NCBI GenBank assembly: GCA_963977005.1
Contig: CAXBMQ010000006.1
Span: 151,135-215,134 of the forward strand
DNA from: CAXBCP01 sp963977005
GTDB taxonomy: Bacteria; Pseudomonadota; Alphaproteobacteria; MPNO01; UBA830
Length of the DNA stretch: 64,000 nt
Direction of reading: 5' to 3'
Shown: in pieces, positions 43,567 to 51,640 of the stretch
How positions within the stretch are numbered: position 1 is the first letter of the stretch
Layout of the letters: the number at the start of each line of letters is the position of its first letter
Program-made: the position numbers and the translations under genes
The notes under the pieces: generated by a model
What the model was told of the DNA's origin: nothing
The model's input: the letters and a program-made list of their open reading frames with translations, nothing else
Database searches by the model: none

Positions 43567-46284
43567 ATGCAGAACGATAAACCGGGGAACATCCCTGGCA
43601 GGCTGGGCGGCGCGATCCGCGCCTGCCTGCTGTGCCTTGTCCTCGCCTTTGCGGTCACGGCGGTGGATGCCGCGGTCGATCCGGTCGGCGCCGAGGCCGC
43701 CATCAAGAAAAGCGAATGCAGCGCCGAGGGCCAGCCCCCGTGCCCGATCCGCTACAAGGGCCCGATCTGCGACGCCGGCCTCGGCAAGATCAACGGGCTG
43801 TGCCGCAAGTGCGGCCGCGAAGGCCAGTATGCCTGCCCCAGATCGGTCAAGGGCAAGCCCTGCCTCGGCGGGCGCATGAAAATCGACGGGCGGTGCTACA
43901 AATATTGCGGCGGCGCCAACCAGAAGGCCTGCGCAAAGGTCAAGCGCGGCTATCCCTGCCGCGGCCGGTACGAGCCCAATAGCAAGGGTTTCTGCAAGCC
44001 CTGCGGCGGCAACGGCCAGACACAGTGCCGCGCGCTCAAGGCCGGCAAGCAGTGCAACCCCGGCACGGTGAAATATCGCGGCAAGTGCAAGTCCTGCGGC
44101 GCGCGCGGCCAGCAGGCCTGCCCCAAACTGGCCAGCGGCTATCCCTGCAAGGGCAAGAACGAACCCAACGCCCGCGGCATCTGCGCGCCCTGCGGCGGCA
44201 ATGGACAGAAAGCCTGCCGCGCGCTCAAAGCCGGCAAGCAGTGCGACGCCGGCACCCGCAAGTTGCAGGGCAGCTGTTATGCCTGCGGCGCGAACGGGCA
44301 GGTGCCGTGCCCCGGCCTCGCCAAGGGCACGCGCTGCAATACCGGCACCAAGCTGATCGGCGCAAAATGCACGACCTGCGGCGGGCCCGAACAGCGCGCC
44401 TGTCCGAAGCTCGCCACCGGCTTTCCCTGCCGCGGCAATTACCGGCCCGACGGCAATAACGTCTGCAAGCCCTGCGGCGGCGTCGGCGAGCCGTCCTGCC
44501 GGGTGATGAAGGCCGGCCGCCAATGCGCCGAATGGTCGACATCGCGTAATGGACGCTGCACCCCCTGCGGCGGCCGCGACCAGGGTGCCTGCCGCGTGAC
44601 CGACAAGGGCAAGACCTGCCAGCCCGGTCTGAAACGCAAAAGCGGCATCTGCCGGCTGACGCCGGCGGGCATGGTCCGCCAGGCGGCGCTGGCGCAGCTG
44701 TCGAAGGATTCCGACAGCCTGATGGCCATGCTGCAAAAGGGCTCGGACATGAGCCAGGACGAAGAGCTGAAAGGCGGTATTCGCGCCGGCGCCGAAGAAG
44801 CATCGGGCAATGAGAGCGCTGCATCTTCCAGCCGGTCGACCCGGTCGACCCGGTCGAACAGCGCCGGCGGTACGGACTCGGTCCGCGTCATCGCGCCGAT
44901 CGACGACCGGTTCTCCGGCGGCGGCACGCCTGCCTGCCCGGTCGGGATGCGCACCTGGAGCGTCGGCATCGGCGTCGAGGCCGGGCTGATCGTCAATGTC
45001 GAGGGCGAGGCGGGCATGGCGTTCAATTGCTCGGGCAACCGCGCAGGCCAGAAGGACGCCAAGTGGTACTTCTCCAAAAGCGTCAATTTCCGCCTCGGCG
45101 GCGGCGCGTCCGGGGGCTTCACCCTCAGCTTCTGGACGGTCGATGTCTCGCAACTGCGCGGCAAGTCCCACGGCTTCGTCATCGACGCAATCGAGGCGGC
45201 AGAGAACCTGACCGGCGTCAGCAAGGAAGTGAAGGCCGTGCTGAGCGGCGACATCAAGAAGATCAAGAAGGCGCTGGGCGCCGTCGCCCCGGAGCTGACG
45301 CTCGGCATGTGGTTCGAGCGCCGCGACGAGGACGGCGAAGGCCTCGGCTGGATAAAGGAAAACGATGTCGGCCGGTTCCTCGGCTACACGGTCACGGTTT
45401 CCAAGGGGGCCGGCTGGGATGCGGGCGGCGCCCATATCCTGGCCACCACCGAGCAGATCTGCACCGTGGACATGCTCTGCGCCGAGGGCACCTGGGCCGG
45501 CAGGTTCGACGGCCGCAACGGCACGATCTATGTCGACCGCCAGACCAAGGAGCATGTCTATGCCAGTATCAACGGCGGTGACTCCCTGAAGCTCGACCGG
45601 GTCACCAAGGCGGGCCGCAAGTACCGCGTCGGCGACAGCGGCCACCAGATCCGCTATCGCCACAATTTCACCGAGCTGCAATACCGGTCCGGCAATAGCG
45701 GCCGGTGGGCCAAGCTGACCCTCGCCCGGGAGCCGACCCTGGCCGGCGTGTTTTCGAAGACGCGCGGCGAGGGCAATACCGCGAGCCTGGTGGTCGACAA
45801 CGTGCGCGACAAGGGGTTCGATGCGCGGTTCAACGGCGGCGGGACGGTGCGGTTCACCCGCCAGCGCGGCAAGCCCCGCACCTATCGCGGGGGCGGCGCC
45901 ACGATCGCCTTCAACGGCAGTTTCCGCAGGGTGACCTACACGCCGGCCTCCGGCGCGGCGCACGACCTGACCCGCGGCACGGCCGACGATATCGTCAATG
46001 ACAGCGACACGTTCCTGCACACCGAGCTGCGCGGCGAATGGAACATGCGCGTGCCGGGCGGGCGCGTGGTGGTCGAAGACATCGTGGAAAGCGACACCGA
46101 GACGATCGGCGTCAGGCGGGCGGGTACCGACCTGGTGCGGACCTACACCCTCACGGGCTACCGCGCCGACGGCACCTACGAATACACCAGCGATGCCGGC
46201 GGCCGTTTCCGCTTCGTCTCGCCCACCCGCGGGATCTGGATCAGCGGCGACAACAAAACGGTGTTCCAGCTCAAGAAGAAGTAG
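43567..46284 (+). CDS. Large secreted Cys-rich repeat protein with beta-rich C-terminal domains
   Basis: About 905 residues from the ATG at 43567; 43501 is an alternative, and starts further upstream overlap the promoter. A signal peptide (RACLLCLVLAFAVTAVDAA) leads to ten or so ~33-residue repeats (to about residue 370) of the form CGG-x-GQ-x2-C-x8-G-x2-C-x10-G-x-C-x2-C. After a Ser/Arg linker comes a domain beginning ACPVGMRTWSVGIGVEAG with a glycine-rich, amphipathic-strand stretch. Three beta-rich tandem modules follow (GTWAGRFDG..., LAGVFSKTRG..., RGEWNMRVPGG...) and a FQLKKK end. No family was recognised. It is probably envelope-exposed and disulfide-rich. Confidence 0.8.
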   Translation: MQNDKPGNIPGRLGGAIRACLLCLVLAFAVTAVDAAVDPVGAEAAIKKSECSAEGQPPCPIRYKGPICDAGLGKINGLCRKCGREGQYACPRSVKGKPCLGGRMKIDGRCYKYCGGANQKACAKVKRGYPCRGRYEPNSKGFCKPCGGNGQTQCRALKAGKQCNPGTVKYRGKCKSCGARGQQACPKLASGYPCKGKNEPNARGICAPCGGNGQKACRALKAGKQCDAGTRKLQGSCYACGANGQVPCPGLAKGTRCNTGTKLIGAKCTTCGGPEQRACPKLATGFPCRGNYRPDGNNVCKPCGGVGEPSCRVMKAGRQCAEWSTSRNGRCTPCGGRDQGACRVTDKGKTCQPGLKRKSGICRLTPAGMVRQAALAQLSKDSDSLMAMLQKGSDMSQDEELKGGIRAGAEEASGNESAASSSRSTRSTRSNSAGGTDSVRVIAPIDDRFSGGGTPACPVGMRTWSVGIGVEAGLIVNVEGEAGMAFNCSGNRAGQKDAKWYFSKSVNFRLGGGASGGFTLSFWTVDVSQLRGKSHGFVIDAIEAAENLTGVSKEVKAVLSGDIKKIKKALGAVAPELTLGMWFERRDEDGEGLGWIKENDVGRFLGYTVTVSKGAGWDAGGAHILATTEQICTVDMLCAEGTWAGRFDGRNGTIYVDRQTKEHVYASINGGDSLKLDRVTKAGRKYRVGDSGHQIRYRHNFTELQYRSGNSGRWAKLTLAREPTLAGVFSKTRGEGNTASLVVDNVRDKGFDARFNGGGTVRFTRQRGKPRTYRGGGATIAFNGSFRRVTYTPASGAAHDLTRGTADDIVNDSDTFLHTELRGEWNMRVPGGRVVVEDIVESDTETIGVRRAGTDLVRTYTLTGYRADGTYEYTSDAGGRFRFVSPTRGIWISGDNKTVFQLKKK

Positions 46285-46328
46285 GGCGTTTCCCCTGTGC
46301 AAAGGGAACGTCGACAAGTTGTGTGACG

Positions 46329-46366
46329 GGGCCGTCGAACCGGGAGGTTGGGCGGCCCGCTTTTTT
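46329..46366 (+). terminator. Terminator of Cys-rich gene
   Basis: Stem GGGCCG / CGGCCC with an 18-base loop, followed by GC and six Ts, about 45 bp after the Cys-rich stop. Confidence 0.6.
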
Positions 46367-46417
46367 GGAGAGTGGTCCCGCGCGTGGGGAGTTTTCGCGA
46401 CAAACAGCGCCAGAAAC

Positions 46418-46432
46418 GTCGGAATTTTTTAC
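46418..46432 (+). promoter_or_regulatory. Upstream element shared by sigma-54 PEP-CTERM promoters
   Basis: GTCGGAATTTTTTAC, identical to 20362-20376. It ends exactly 65 bp before the first base of the sigma-54 motif, as at the first PEP-CTERM gene. Candidate enhancer-binding-protein site. Confidence 0.65.
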
Positions 46433-46496
46433 AACTTTGTCCGAGGCATTTTTCGGCCTTTCCGCAACCCATTGATTCAGAGGAATAAAAATTTAC

Positions 46497-46512
46497 GGCA
46501 CGAAAATTGCAT
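46497..46512 (+). promoter_or_regulatory. Sigma-54 (RpoN) promoter
   Basis: CGGCACGAAAATTGCA matches the -24/-12 consensus with GG-N10-GC. It lies 57 bp upstream of the ATG at 46570. Confidence 0.8.
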
Positions 46513-46569
46513 GATTTTTTTGCGAGCAGGTACGCAAACCTGCCGGTAGGCATAAAAACGAGGCGAATT

Positions 46570-47298
46570 ATGATGTTTAGATCCATACTTTCAGCCATTG
46601 GCATGACCGCGCTGATTGGCATCGGCGGGGCGCAGGCAGCGCCTGTTATCTTCTTCGGCGAAGACCTGGCGGTAGGCTCCACGGTCGGCCCGAACTCAAA
46701 CGCGGCGCGCGCGAGCTTTCTCGGCTCTCTGACCGGCGTCGGCAACCAGGATTTCGAATCCTTTGCCAGCGGCACCGGCACACCGATTAACGTGTCTTTC
46801 CCGGGCTCGGTCGGGTCGATCTCGGCCGCGTTGACGTCAACCGGGGGTGTTTCGGTTGACAGCGCACCGAATGCCGGACGATTTGCGACCTCCGGGACGA
46901 ATTATCTTGAGGTAGCGTCGGGTTCTGCATTCACCCTGACATTCGGCACCGCGATCAGCGCCTTCGGCTTTTTCGGTACCGATATCGGCGACTTCGTGCC
47001 GTCGAACATGGTCATGACGCTGACCGACATCAACAGCGTGTCGACCCAGCAGGTCGTGGGTCACAGCATCGGTTCGGGCGGGAACAACAACTCGCTGTTC
47101 TGGGGGTTCACCGATACCACGAACTCCTACACGTCGATCACGTTCTCGAACCCGGGCGGCGGCGATATTTTCGGTTTTGACGATTTCGTCATTGGCGACC
47201 AGCAGCAGATTGTGGCCATGACGGAACCGGGCATGATTGCCGTCTTCGGCCTGGGTCTTCTGGGTCTTGGTATCGCGCGCCGGAAGCGCCGCGCCTGA
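46570..47298 (+). CDS. PEP-CTERM sorting domain protein (paralog of 20500-21252)
   Basis: Exported protein of 242 residues from the ATG at 46570 (GAGGCG ribosome site). The signal peptide ends near AQAA (~24). The body is Gly/Ser/Thr-rich without cysteine and shares FFGEDLAVGS, SFLGSLTGVGNQDFESFASG and FGFFGTDIGDF with the paralog. The C-terminal signal is MTEPG, the helix MIAVFGLGLLGLG and IARRKRRA, a slight variant of VPEP. It has its own sigma-54 promoter and upstream element matching those of the paralog, and a terminator directly after. It is placed downstream of the Cys-rich gene but transcribed separately. Confidence 0.88.
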   Translation: MMFRSILSAIGMTALIGIGGAQAAPVIFFGEDLAVGSTVGPNSNAARASFLGSLTGVGNQDFESFASGTGTPINVSFPGSVGSISAALTSTGGVSVDSAPNAGRFATSGTNYLEVASGSAFTLTFGTAISAFGFFGTDIGDFVPSNMVMTLTDINSVSTQQVVGHSIGSGGNNNSLFWGFTDTTNSYTSITFSNPGGGDIFGFDDFVIGDQQQIVAMTEPGMIAVFGLGLLGLGIARRKRRA

Positions 47299-47325
47299 CC
47301 GACACACCCTGATACGGTGATTTAG

Positions 47326-47353
47326 CGGCGGCCCTTACCGGGCCGCCGTTTTT
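47326..47353 (+). terminator. Rho-independent terminator of PEP-CTERM gene
   Basis: Nine-base stem CGGCGGCCC / GGGCCGCCG with a short loop and five Ts, 27 bp after the stop. Confidence 0.85.
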
Positions 47354-47472
47354 CGTTTGGGCCAGGGCCAGGCTCACCCGGAAAGATGCGCGTGGAAAAA
47401 CCGCGCCAGCGGCTCGAACGCGGTCGCAGACGCAAGGCTGCCGCGTGACCGGGACGGGGCGCCTCCTGCGTC

Positions 47473-47979
47473 ATGGCGCCGTTCGTCCATGCCAGCCCCG
47501 ACCGGCCGGGAAGATTCCACGACGGCACGTTCGGCGCCTATTACGCCGCCAGCACTTACAAGACCGCCCTGTTCGAAACCGTGCATCACAAGGAAAATTT
47601 CTGCCGCGCCACGGCGGAGGCGCCGGGCTAGGTCGCCGAGACGCGCGAACTGATCGGCCGCATCGACGCGGACCTGACCGACCTGCGCGGGGCTGAGCGC
47701 CCGGCCCACACTTCGCCCCACGACCCGCTGCTCGATCCCGAAAGCGACACCGCATCGCGAGCCTTCGCCCGCCAGATCCGCGCGGCCGACAGCGACGGCA
47801 TCGCCTATCCCAGCATCCGTCATGAAGACGGCGGCGGCGAATGCTTCGCCGCGTTCCATCCCGATGTGATGGCGGTGCCCAGACAGGGACGGCACGTGGC
47901 GTATTACTGGGGCAGCACGCGGATCGACCGGGTACGCGACCTCGGCGACGGCAACCGGATTTATGCGATCAGGGGGTGA
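47473..47979 (+). pseudogene. RES-domain (NAD-degrading toxin family) pseudogene
   Basis: One frame reads as a RES domain: GRFHDGTFGAYYAASTYKTALFETVHHKENFCRA in short overlapping blocks, then VAETRELIGRIDADLTDLRG, and at the end GGECFAAFHPDVMAVPRQGR and VAYYWGSTRIDRVRDL. It is broken by an in-frame TAG at 47629-47631, and a TGA lies upstream of the first ATG. The usual N-terminal part of the family and the Xre-type antitoxin gene are missing. RES toxins of Xre-RES pairs deplete NAD+. Here the gene is almost certainly dead, unless the stop is a sequencing error. It borders the restriction island. Confidence 0.7.
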
Positions 47980-48073
47980 GGGGTTGGGGCGAGTGATCCG
48001 GTTGTGACAGGATTATCATGTGCGCTGAATTCTTCTTGTTATTTGGAAGTGACTCCAAGGAGCCGTAGTTTTT

Positions 48074-48493
48074 TTAGTCCTCTAAAAACTCTGAGATTTT
48101 TGCGCCAATCTCCTTAGCGTCAAGGCATCTTATTTCACACTCCCAAAGCACTAGAACCTTCCAGCCCATCGCATTTAGTTTTAGAAGGTTTTCTTTATCT
48201 CGCTGCTTTGTTCGCGCCAATTTATCTATCCAGTACCCTTGATTGGATTTTGGTATTCGTACGATTTTGCACTCCGGGTCGGAATGTTGATGCCAAAAGC
48301 AGCCGTTTATTTGAATGATTTTCATCAGTCTTTGGAAAACCATATCAGGACGCCCAGGTAGCTTTTGATTGTGAAGTCGGTATCGGTAGCCCATGCTATG
48401 AACTACGCGACGTACCACCATTTCCGGCTTCATGTTGGAACTCTTTATCGCTCTCATATTTGAGCTACGTTGCTCAGGAGTAATTTTATCCAT
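48074..48493 (-). CDS. vsr: Very short patch repair endonuclease (Vsr)
   Basis: Nicks 5' of the T in T:G mismatches arising from deaminated 5-methylcytosine, protecting cytosine-methylated sites. It is 139 residues from the ATG at 48493 (AAGGAA ribosome site); a 60-residue upstream extension would run across the endonuclease gene and is rejected. Family blocks are RSSNMRAIKSSNMKPE, LHNQKLPGRPDMVF (catalytic Asp), GCFWHQHSDPECK with Cys and His zinc-type ligands, and KVLVLWECEI. It is divergent from the NotI-like endonuclease across 42 bp and belongs with the C5 methyltransferase at 49463. Codon use is AT-rich, unlike the backbone. Confidence 0.93.
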   Translation of the reverse strand: MDKITPEQRSSNMRAIKSSNMKPEMVVRRVVHSMGYRYRLHNQKLPGRPDMVFQRLMKIIQINGCFWHQHSDPECKIVRIPKSNQGYWIDKLARTKQRDKENLLKLNAMGWKVLVLWECEIRCLDAKEIGAKISEFLED

Positions 48494-48535
48494 GCTTACT
48501 TGCGTTCCTTTTCGAATGTTACCGAGAGAAGATTG

Positions 48536-49466
48536 ATGGCACTCCAGATAAAAGAGTTTTTTGGTTACGCCCCTCTCGATCCTGCCGCTCGGACATTCGC
48601 AGATGAGAAAACCTGTCCTTTCATTAACAAGCCTTGTACCAAACCAAATCATGGGGCGTGTTCCGTGCGTCAAGCGACCGATCCGTCGCCTATTATATGT
48701 TGCCCCAACCGGTTGTATGCTGATGGATATCTTGTTCTACAGGAAATCGCGACGGAAGCATTTGGGGCAGGAACAAGCTTGTTCACACCCACCGAAATTC
48801 AACGCCGCAAAACTGAAGGGCTCCTTGTCGGCACTGAGGTCGCAGTATTTGGACACCATTGGGGGCAAGAACTACCGCTGCCGAAACCGCAGGGGGGGGG
48901 CTAGTGGCGAGACTCGGAAGTACTATGTCGACTGGATCCTCGCGCGAATGTCTGCCGATGGCGATATGGCCGAACTCACAGCGGTTGAAGTTCAGACTAT
49001 AGATACCACTGGCAATTATAGCGATCAGGCTCAGAAGTTTTTTGCAGGTGAGGCTTATATTGATGGTCGGGGAAGGACGCCAGGATACAGCAATGCGGGC
49101 ATGAATTGGGAAAATGTAAACAAAAGGATACTTCCTCAGCTGATTTATAAAGGTCACGTTCTTCGTAGAGAAGAGCGATGCAGTAAGGGATTGTTTTTTG
49201 TATGTCCAAGGCAAGTCTTTGATCGTATCCGAGATCGACTTGGAGGAACATTGCATGAATATCGCCCCGGTAATGGGACAATTACATTCAGGAGTTATCA
49301 ACTTGGCGGAGGGAGTCCTGATGGTCAGTCAAGAGACCTTGAGTTTTTCGATCAATTTACAACCACAGTTGATCAAGTTGCATTAGCATTCACTTCGCCA
49401 ATGAATCTTCCAGACATGAACGTCTATTCAGCAGCAATTACAGCCGCACTTGACCGACAAAATTAG
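48536..49466 (+). pseudogene. NotI-family restriction endonuclease, frameshifted at a G9 tract
   Basis: The ATG at 48536 has a GAGAGAAG ribosome site. The first frame (MALQIKEFFGYAPLDP, TCPFINKPCTKPNHGAC, ICCPNRLYADG) resembles the Cys-containing N-terminus of NotI. It runs into a G9 tract (48892-48900) and stops at TAG 48902-48904. The following frame (ETRKYYVDWILARMSADGDM, ELTAVEVQTIDTTGNYSDQ, YSNAGMNWENVNKRILPQLI) continues NotI homology to 49466, including the E-x-Q catalytic region. Eight Gs would give an intact ~309-residue enzyme. It could be phase-variable, a recent loss, or a sequencing artefact. It converges with the methyltransferase gene, stops overlapping by three bases. Confidence 0.8.
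48892..48900 (+). repeat. Homopolymeric G9 tract inside the restriction gene
   Basis: Nine consecutive Gs at the exact point where the NotI-like reading frame is lost. Changing the tract by -1 restores a single open frame. Such tracts are classic slipped-strand mispairing sites. Confidence 0.85.
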
Positions 49467-50623
49467 CCTGTAACAGCAAGAAGGCCATCTTCGAAATTTT
49501 TAGCTCTTGTATCTGAGTGTAAAATTTCGGAGTGACAATCAAGTATAGCCTCAGCAACTCGTCGTCCTAGTAATGGTGGAACGGCATTTCCAACCTGGAC
49601 ATATTGCTCAGTTTTGGAGCCTTCAAAAACAAACCAATCTGGGAAGCTTTGAATACGTGCCGCTTCTCGTACGGTAATCGCTCTCTCTTGTTCGGGATGA
49701 ATATACGCACCCCAATGGATATCGCATTTTGTTAAAACGGTGCACGACAATCCATCCGATTTCATTCTTCCGTATCTTTTGGTGTGATCACTGCGCTTTG
49801 CTCTCTTCATGCCGGCCGGTAACAGGTCAAATGGGATGTCACGCCAGGACCCGCCCTGAGGGATATGTTTGATTCGATCCAGATTAATTTGGCCAAGTTT
49901 TGGCGCTGAATGATTTTCAACCCAAATGGCGTTTCCCCGCGCATACTGTTGAAACCAGCCCGATGGTGCTGTCTCATATCTGATCGTTCCCGGGTCTTCT
50001 CCGTTCCGAACCGCCGGTAAATCGCCTATCGCGTCCGTGATCGTTGTATATGGAGCCAGTCCTGGGCCGTGTTTTTTCTCAGGAAAGACAATTGGAGAGT
50101 CTGTGCGTGTCCCGATGAAAAATACGCGCCGCCTTTCTTGCGGGACGCCATATTCTTCGGCTTTCAGCGTTTTATCTTTGACCCGATATCCAAGGCGCTC
50201 AAACTCCGACTTTATGGTCTCAACGATAGTTCCATTTGCGATCGATTTGATTCCAGTGACGTTCTCCAGCACAACCCACTTAGGTTGTAAGCCCTCAACA
50301 ATTCTCAGATATTCACGGAATAGGTCAGCACGTTCGTCATGGGTGCCGCGTTGGTGGTTGTATACGGAATATGCTTGGCATGGTGGACCACCAATCAAAA
50401 CATCTAATTCCCCACGGCGTAAACCCGACGCGCGTAACAAATCTTCCGGTTCAATATCTTGAATCGGACCCGGCAGAAACTTTGCTTCTTTGTGGGTTTT
50501 TTTGTATGTCGCACCAGCGGCCTCGTCGTAATCGTTACCCGCGAGCACATGAAAGCCAGCTTGCCGAAAACCCTCGGATAAACCGCCTGCACCGCAAAAG
50601 AGATCAATCGCCGTTCTCATCAT
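49463..50623 (-). CDS. DNA (cytosine-5-)-methyltransferase, type II modification enzyme
   Basis: C5-cytosine DNA methyltransferase, about 386 residues from the ATG at 50623 (GGGG upstream; 50635 is an alternative). The conserved motifs appear in order: I DLFCGAGG, IV GGPPCQAYS with catalytic Cys, VI ENV, VIII QERRRVFFIG, and X QVGNAVPP. The variable target-recognition segment lies between VIII and X. It is grouped with Vsr and the NotI-like endonuclease, so it presumably methylates the endonuclease site. Recognition sequence unknown. The AT-richer codon use marks the island as acquired. If the endonuclease is off, it acts as an orphan methylase. Confidence 0.95.
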   Translation of the reverse strand: MMRTAIDLFCGAGGLSEGFRQAGFHVLAGNDYDEAAGATYKKTHKEAKFLPGPIQDIEPEDLLRASGLRRGELDVLIGGPPCQAYSVYNHQRGTHDERADLFREYLRIVEGLQPKWVVLENVTGIKSIANGTIVETIKSEFERLGYRVKDKTLKAEEYGVPQERRRVFFIGTRTDSPIVFPEKKHGPGLAPYTTITDAIGDLPAVRNGEDPGTIRYETAPSGWFQQYARGNAIWVENHSAPKLGQINLDRIKHIPQGGSWRDIPFDLLPAGMKRAKRSDHTKRYGRMKSDGLSCTVLTKCDIHWGAYIHPEQERAITVREAARIQSFPDWFVFEGSKTEQYVQVGNAVPPLLGRRVAEAILDCHSEILHSDTRAKNFEDGLLAVTG

Positions 50624-50889
50624 ATTAAACCCCATATTTAGTACAGATTACCGATCCTGCAGCGCTAAATCTAGCAGTTGAAACAGAACATAACAGAAAC
50701 ATTAGTGATTTAACCCGATAATGGCAAGTGCAAAAATTCCTCTTAAGGTCGAATAAAAAAATCTTTTTCTCTCAATGGTATATATTGCCATCAGTCCCGA
50801 GAAGAAATGTTGGTAGCTCACAAAATGGTTCGGAGTGGTGTTGAATCAGAAAACGAGCTTGCGGGGCCCGCAAATGTCTGTCCCACCCC

Positions 50890-51618
50890 TCAGCTCTCTG
50901 CCCCACCGGGATAAATAAACCCGTAGGCCGGATAGACCGACCGGCCCCAGCTGCGGCCGGGCGTGTACCACACGCGCACGGCGGACCAGTCGTTGTTCTT
51001 TGAGACGTCGCGCACCGGGGTGGCGAGGTGGATGCGGCCGCGGTTCAGCCAGTTGGCGTGGTCGACGATAATCGCGCGCGGCCCGACGATCCGCGTCACC
51101 ACGGCAATATGCCCGAGGCTTCGGCCGCGCCGTTTCAGCACCAGCACCGAGCCTGCCTGCGGCCGGTTTCCCCGCGCGTAGCGGCCCTTGGCCGCTTGCC
51201 ACCACGTCCAGGCCGCGCCGCGCAGCGAAATGTTCACGTGGCGCCGCGCATAGGCCACGCATTCCAGCGGAGTCCGCGCGGTCACGATGCGGGGCGCCGG
51301 GTGCGGCTGGCCGCCCCGCCACAGGCCGCCGGGCGCATCGGGACCGGGAACGCCTGTCGACGGCGCGCCGGTGCGCGCGGCGACGGGGGGAACGGCGGGC
51401 GCGTCCGTCCCGGCACAGCCCGCGAGGGCAAGTGCGCCGAGCAGCGCCGTCAACAAAATGGTTACGCGTGTACAGGGCGTCCGGCGTCCTCGGTATTCAC
51501 TTCTATCGGGGCGCCGGCGGCGGGAAGGCCCCCTCCCTAACCCTCCCCCGCGTGCGGGAGAGGGGACAAGGTATTCCCCCGAAGTCGAAGCGCCGATTGC
51601 CCGCAGGACAGCCATCAC
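50890..51618 (-). CDS. CHAP-domain lipoprotein, probable peptidoglycan hydrolase
   Basis: The frame is open from 51618, but the first ~45 residues translate a repeat-like sequence, so the real start is probably near the hydrophobic leader (TILLTALLGALALAGC). That leader ends in a lipobox LAGC, making it a likely lipoprotein. After a Pro/Ala/Gly linker, the CHAP domain shows ECVAYARRHVNISLRGAAW (catalytic Cys) and SLGHIAVVTRIVGPRAIIVD (catalytic His), then HANWLNRGRI. CHAP enzymes cleave peptide or amide bonds of the cell wall. It lies 22 bp downstream of carA on the same strand. Start uncertain. Confidence 0.82.
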   Translation of the reverse strand: MMAVLRAIGASTSGEYLVPSPARGGGLGRGPSRRRRPDRSEYRGRRTPCTRVTILLTALLGALALAGCAGTDAPAVPPVAARTGAPSTGVPGPDAPGGLWRGGQPHPAPRIVTARTPLECVAYARRHVNISLRGAAWTWWQAAKGRYARGNRPQAGSVLVLKRRGRSLGHIAVVTRIVGPRAIIVDHANWLNRGRIHLATPVRDVSKNNDWSAVRVWYTPGRSWGRSVYPAYGFIYPGGAES

Positions 51619-51640
51619 CTGCCCGGCCGCGCGCGCCGCC

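Noticed and set aside
48494..48673. 60-residue N-terminal extension of Vsr
   Set aside because: It would overlap the coding start of the divergent NotI-like gene, and family homology starts at MDKITPEQRSSNMRAI with an AAGGAA site.
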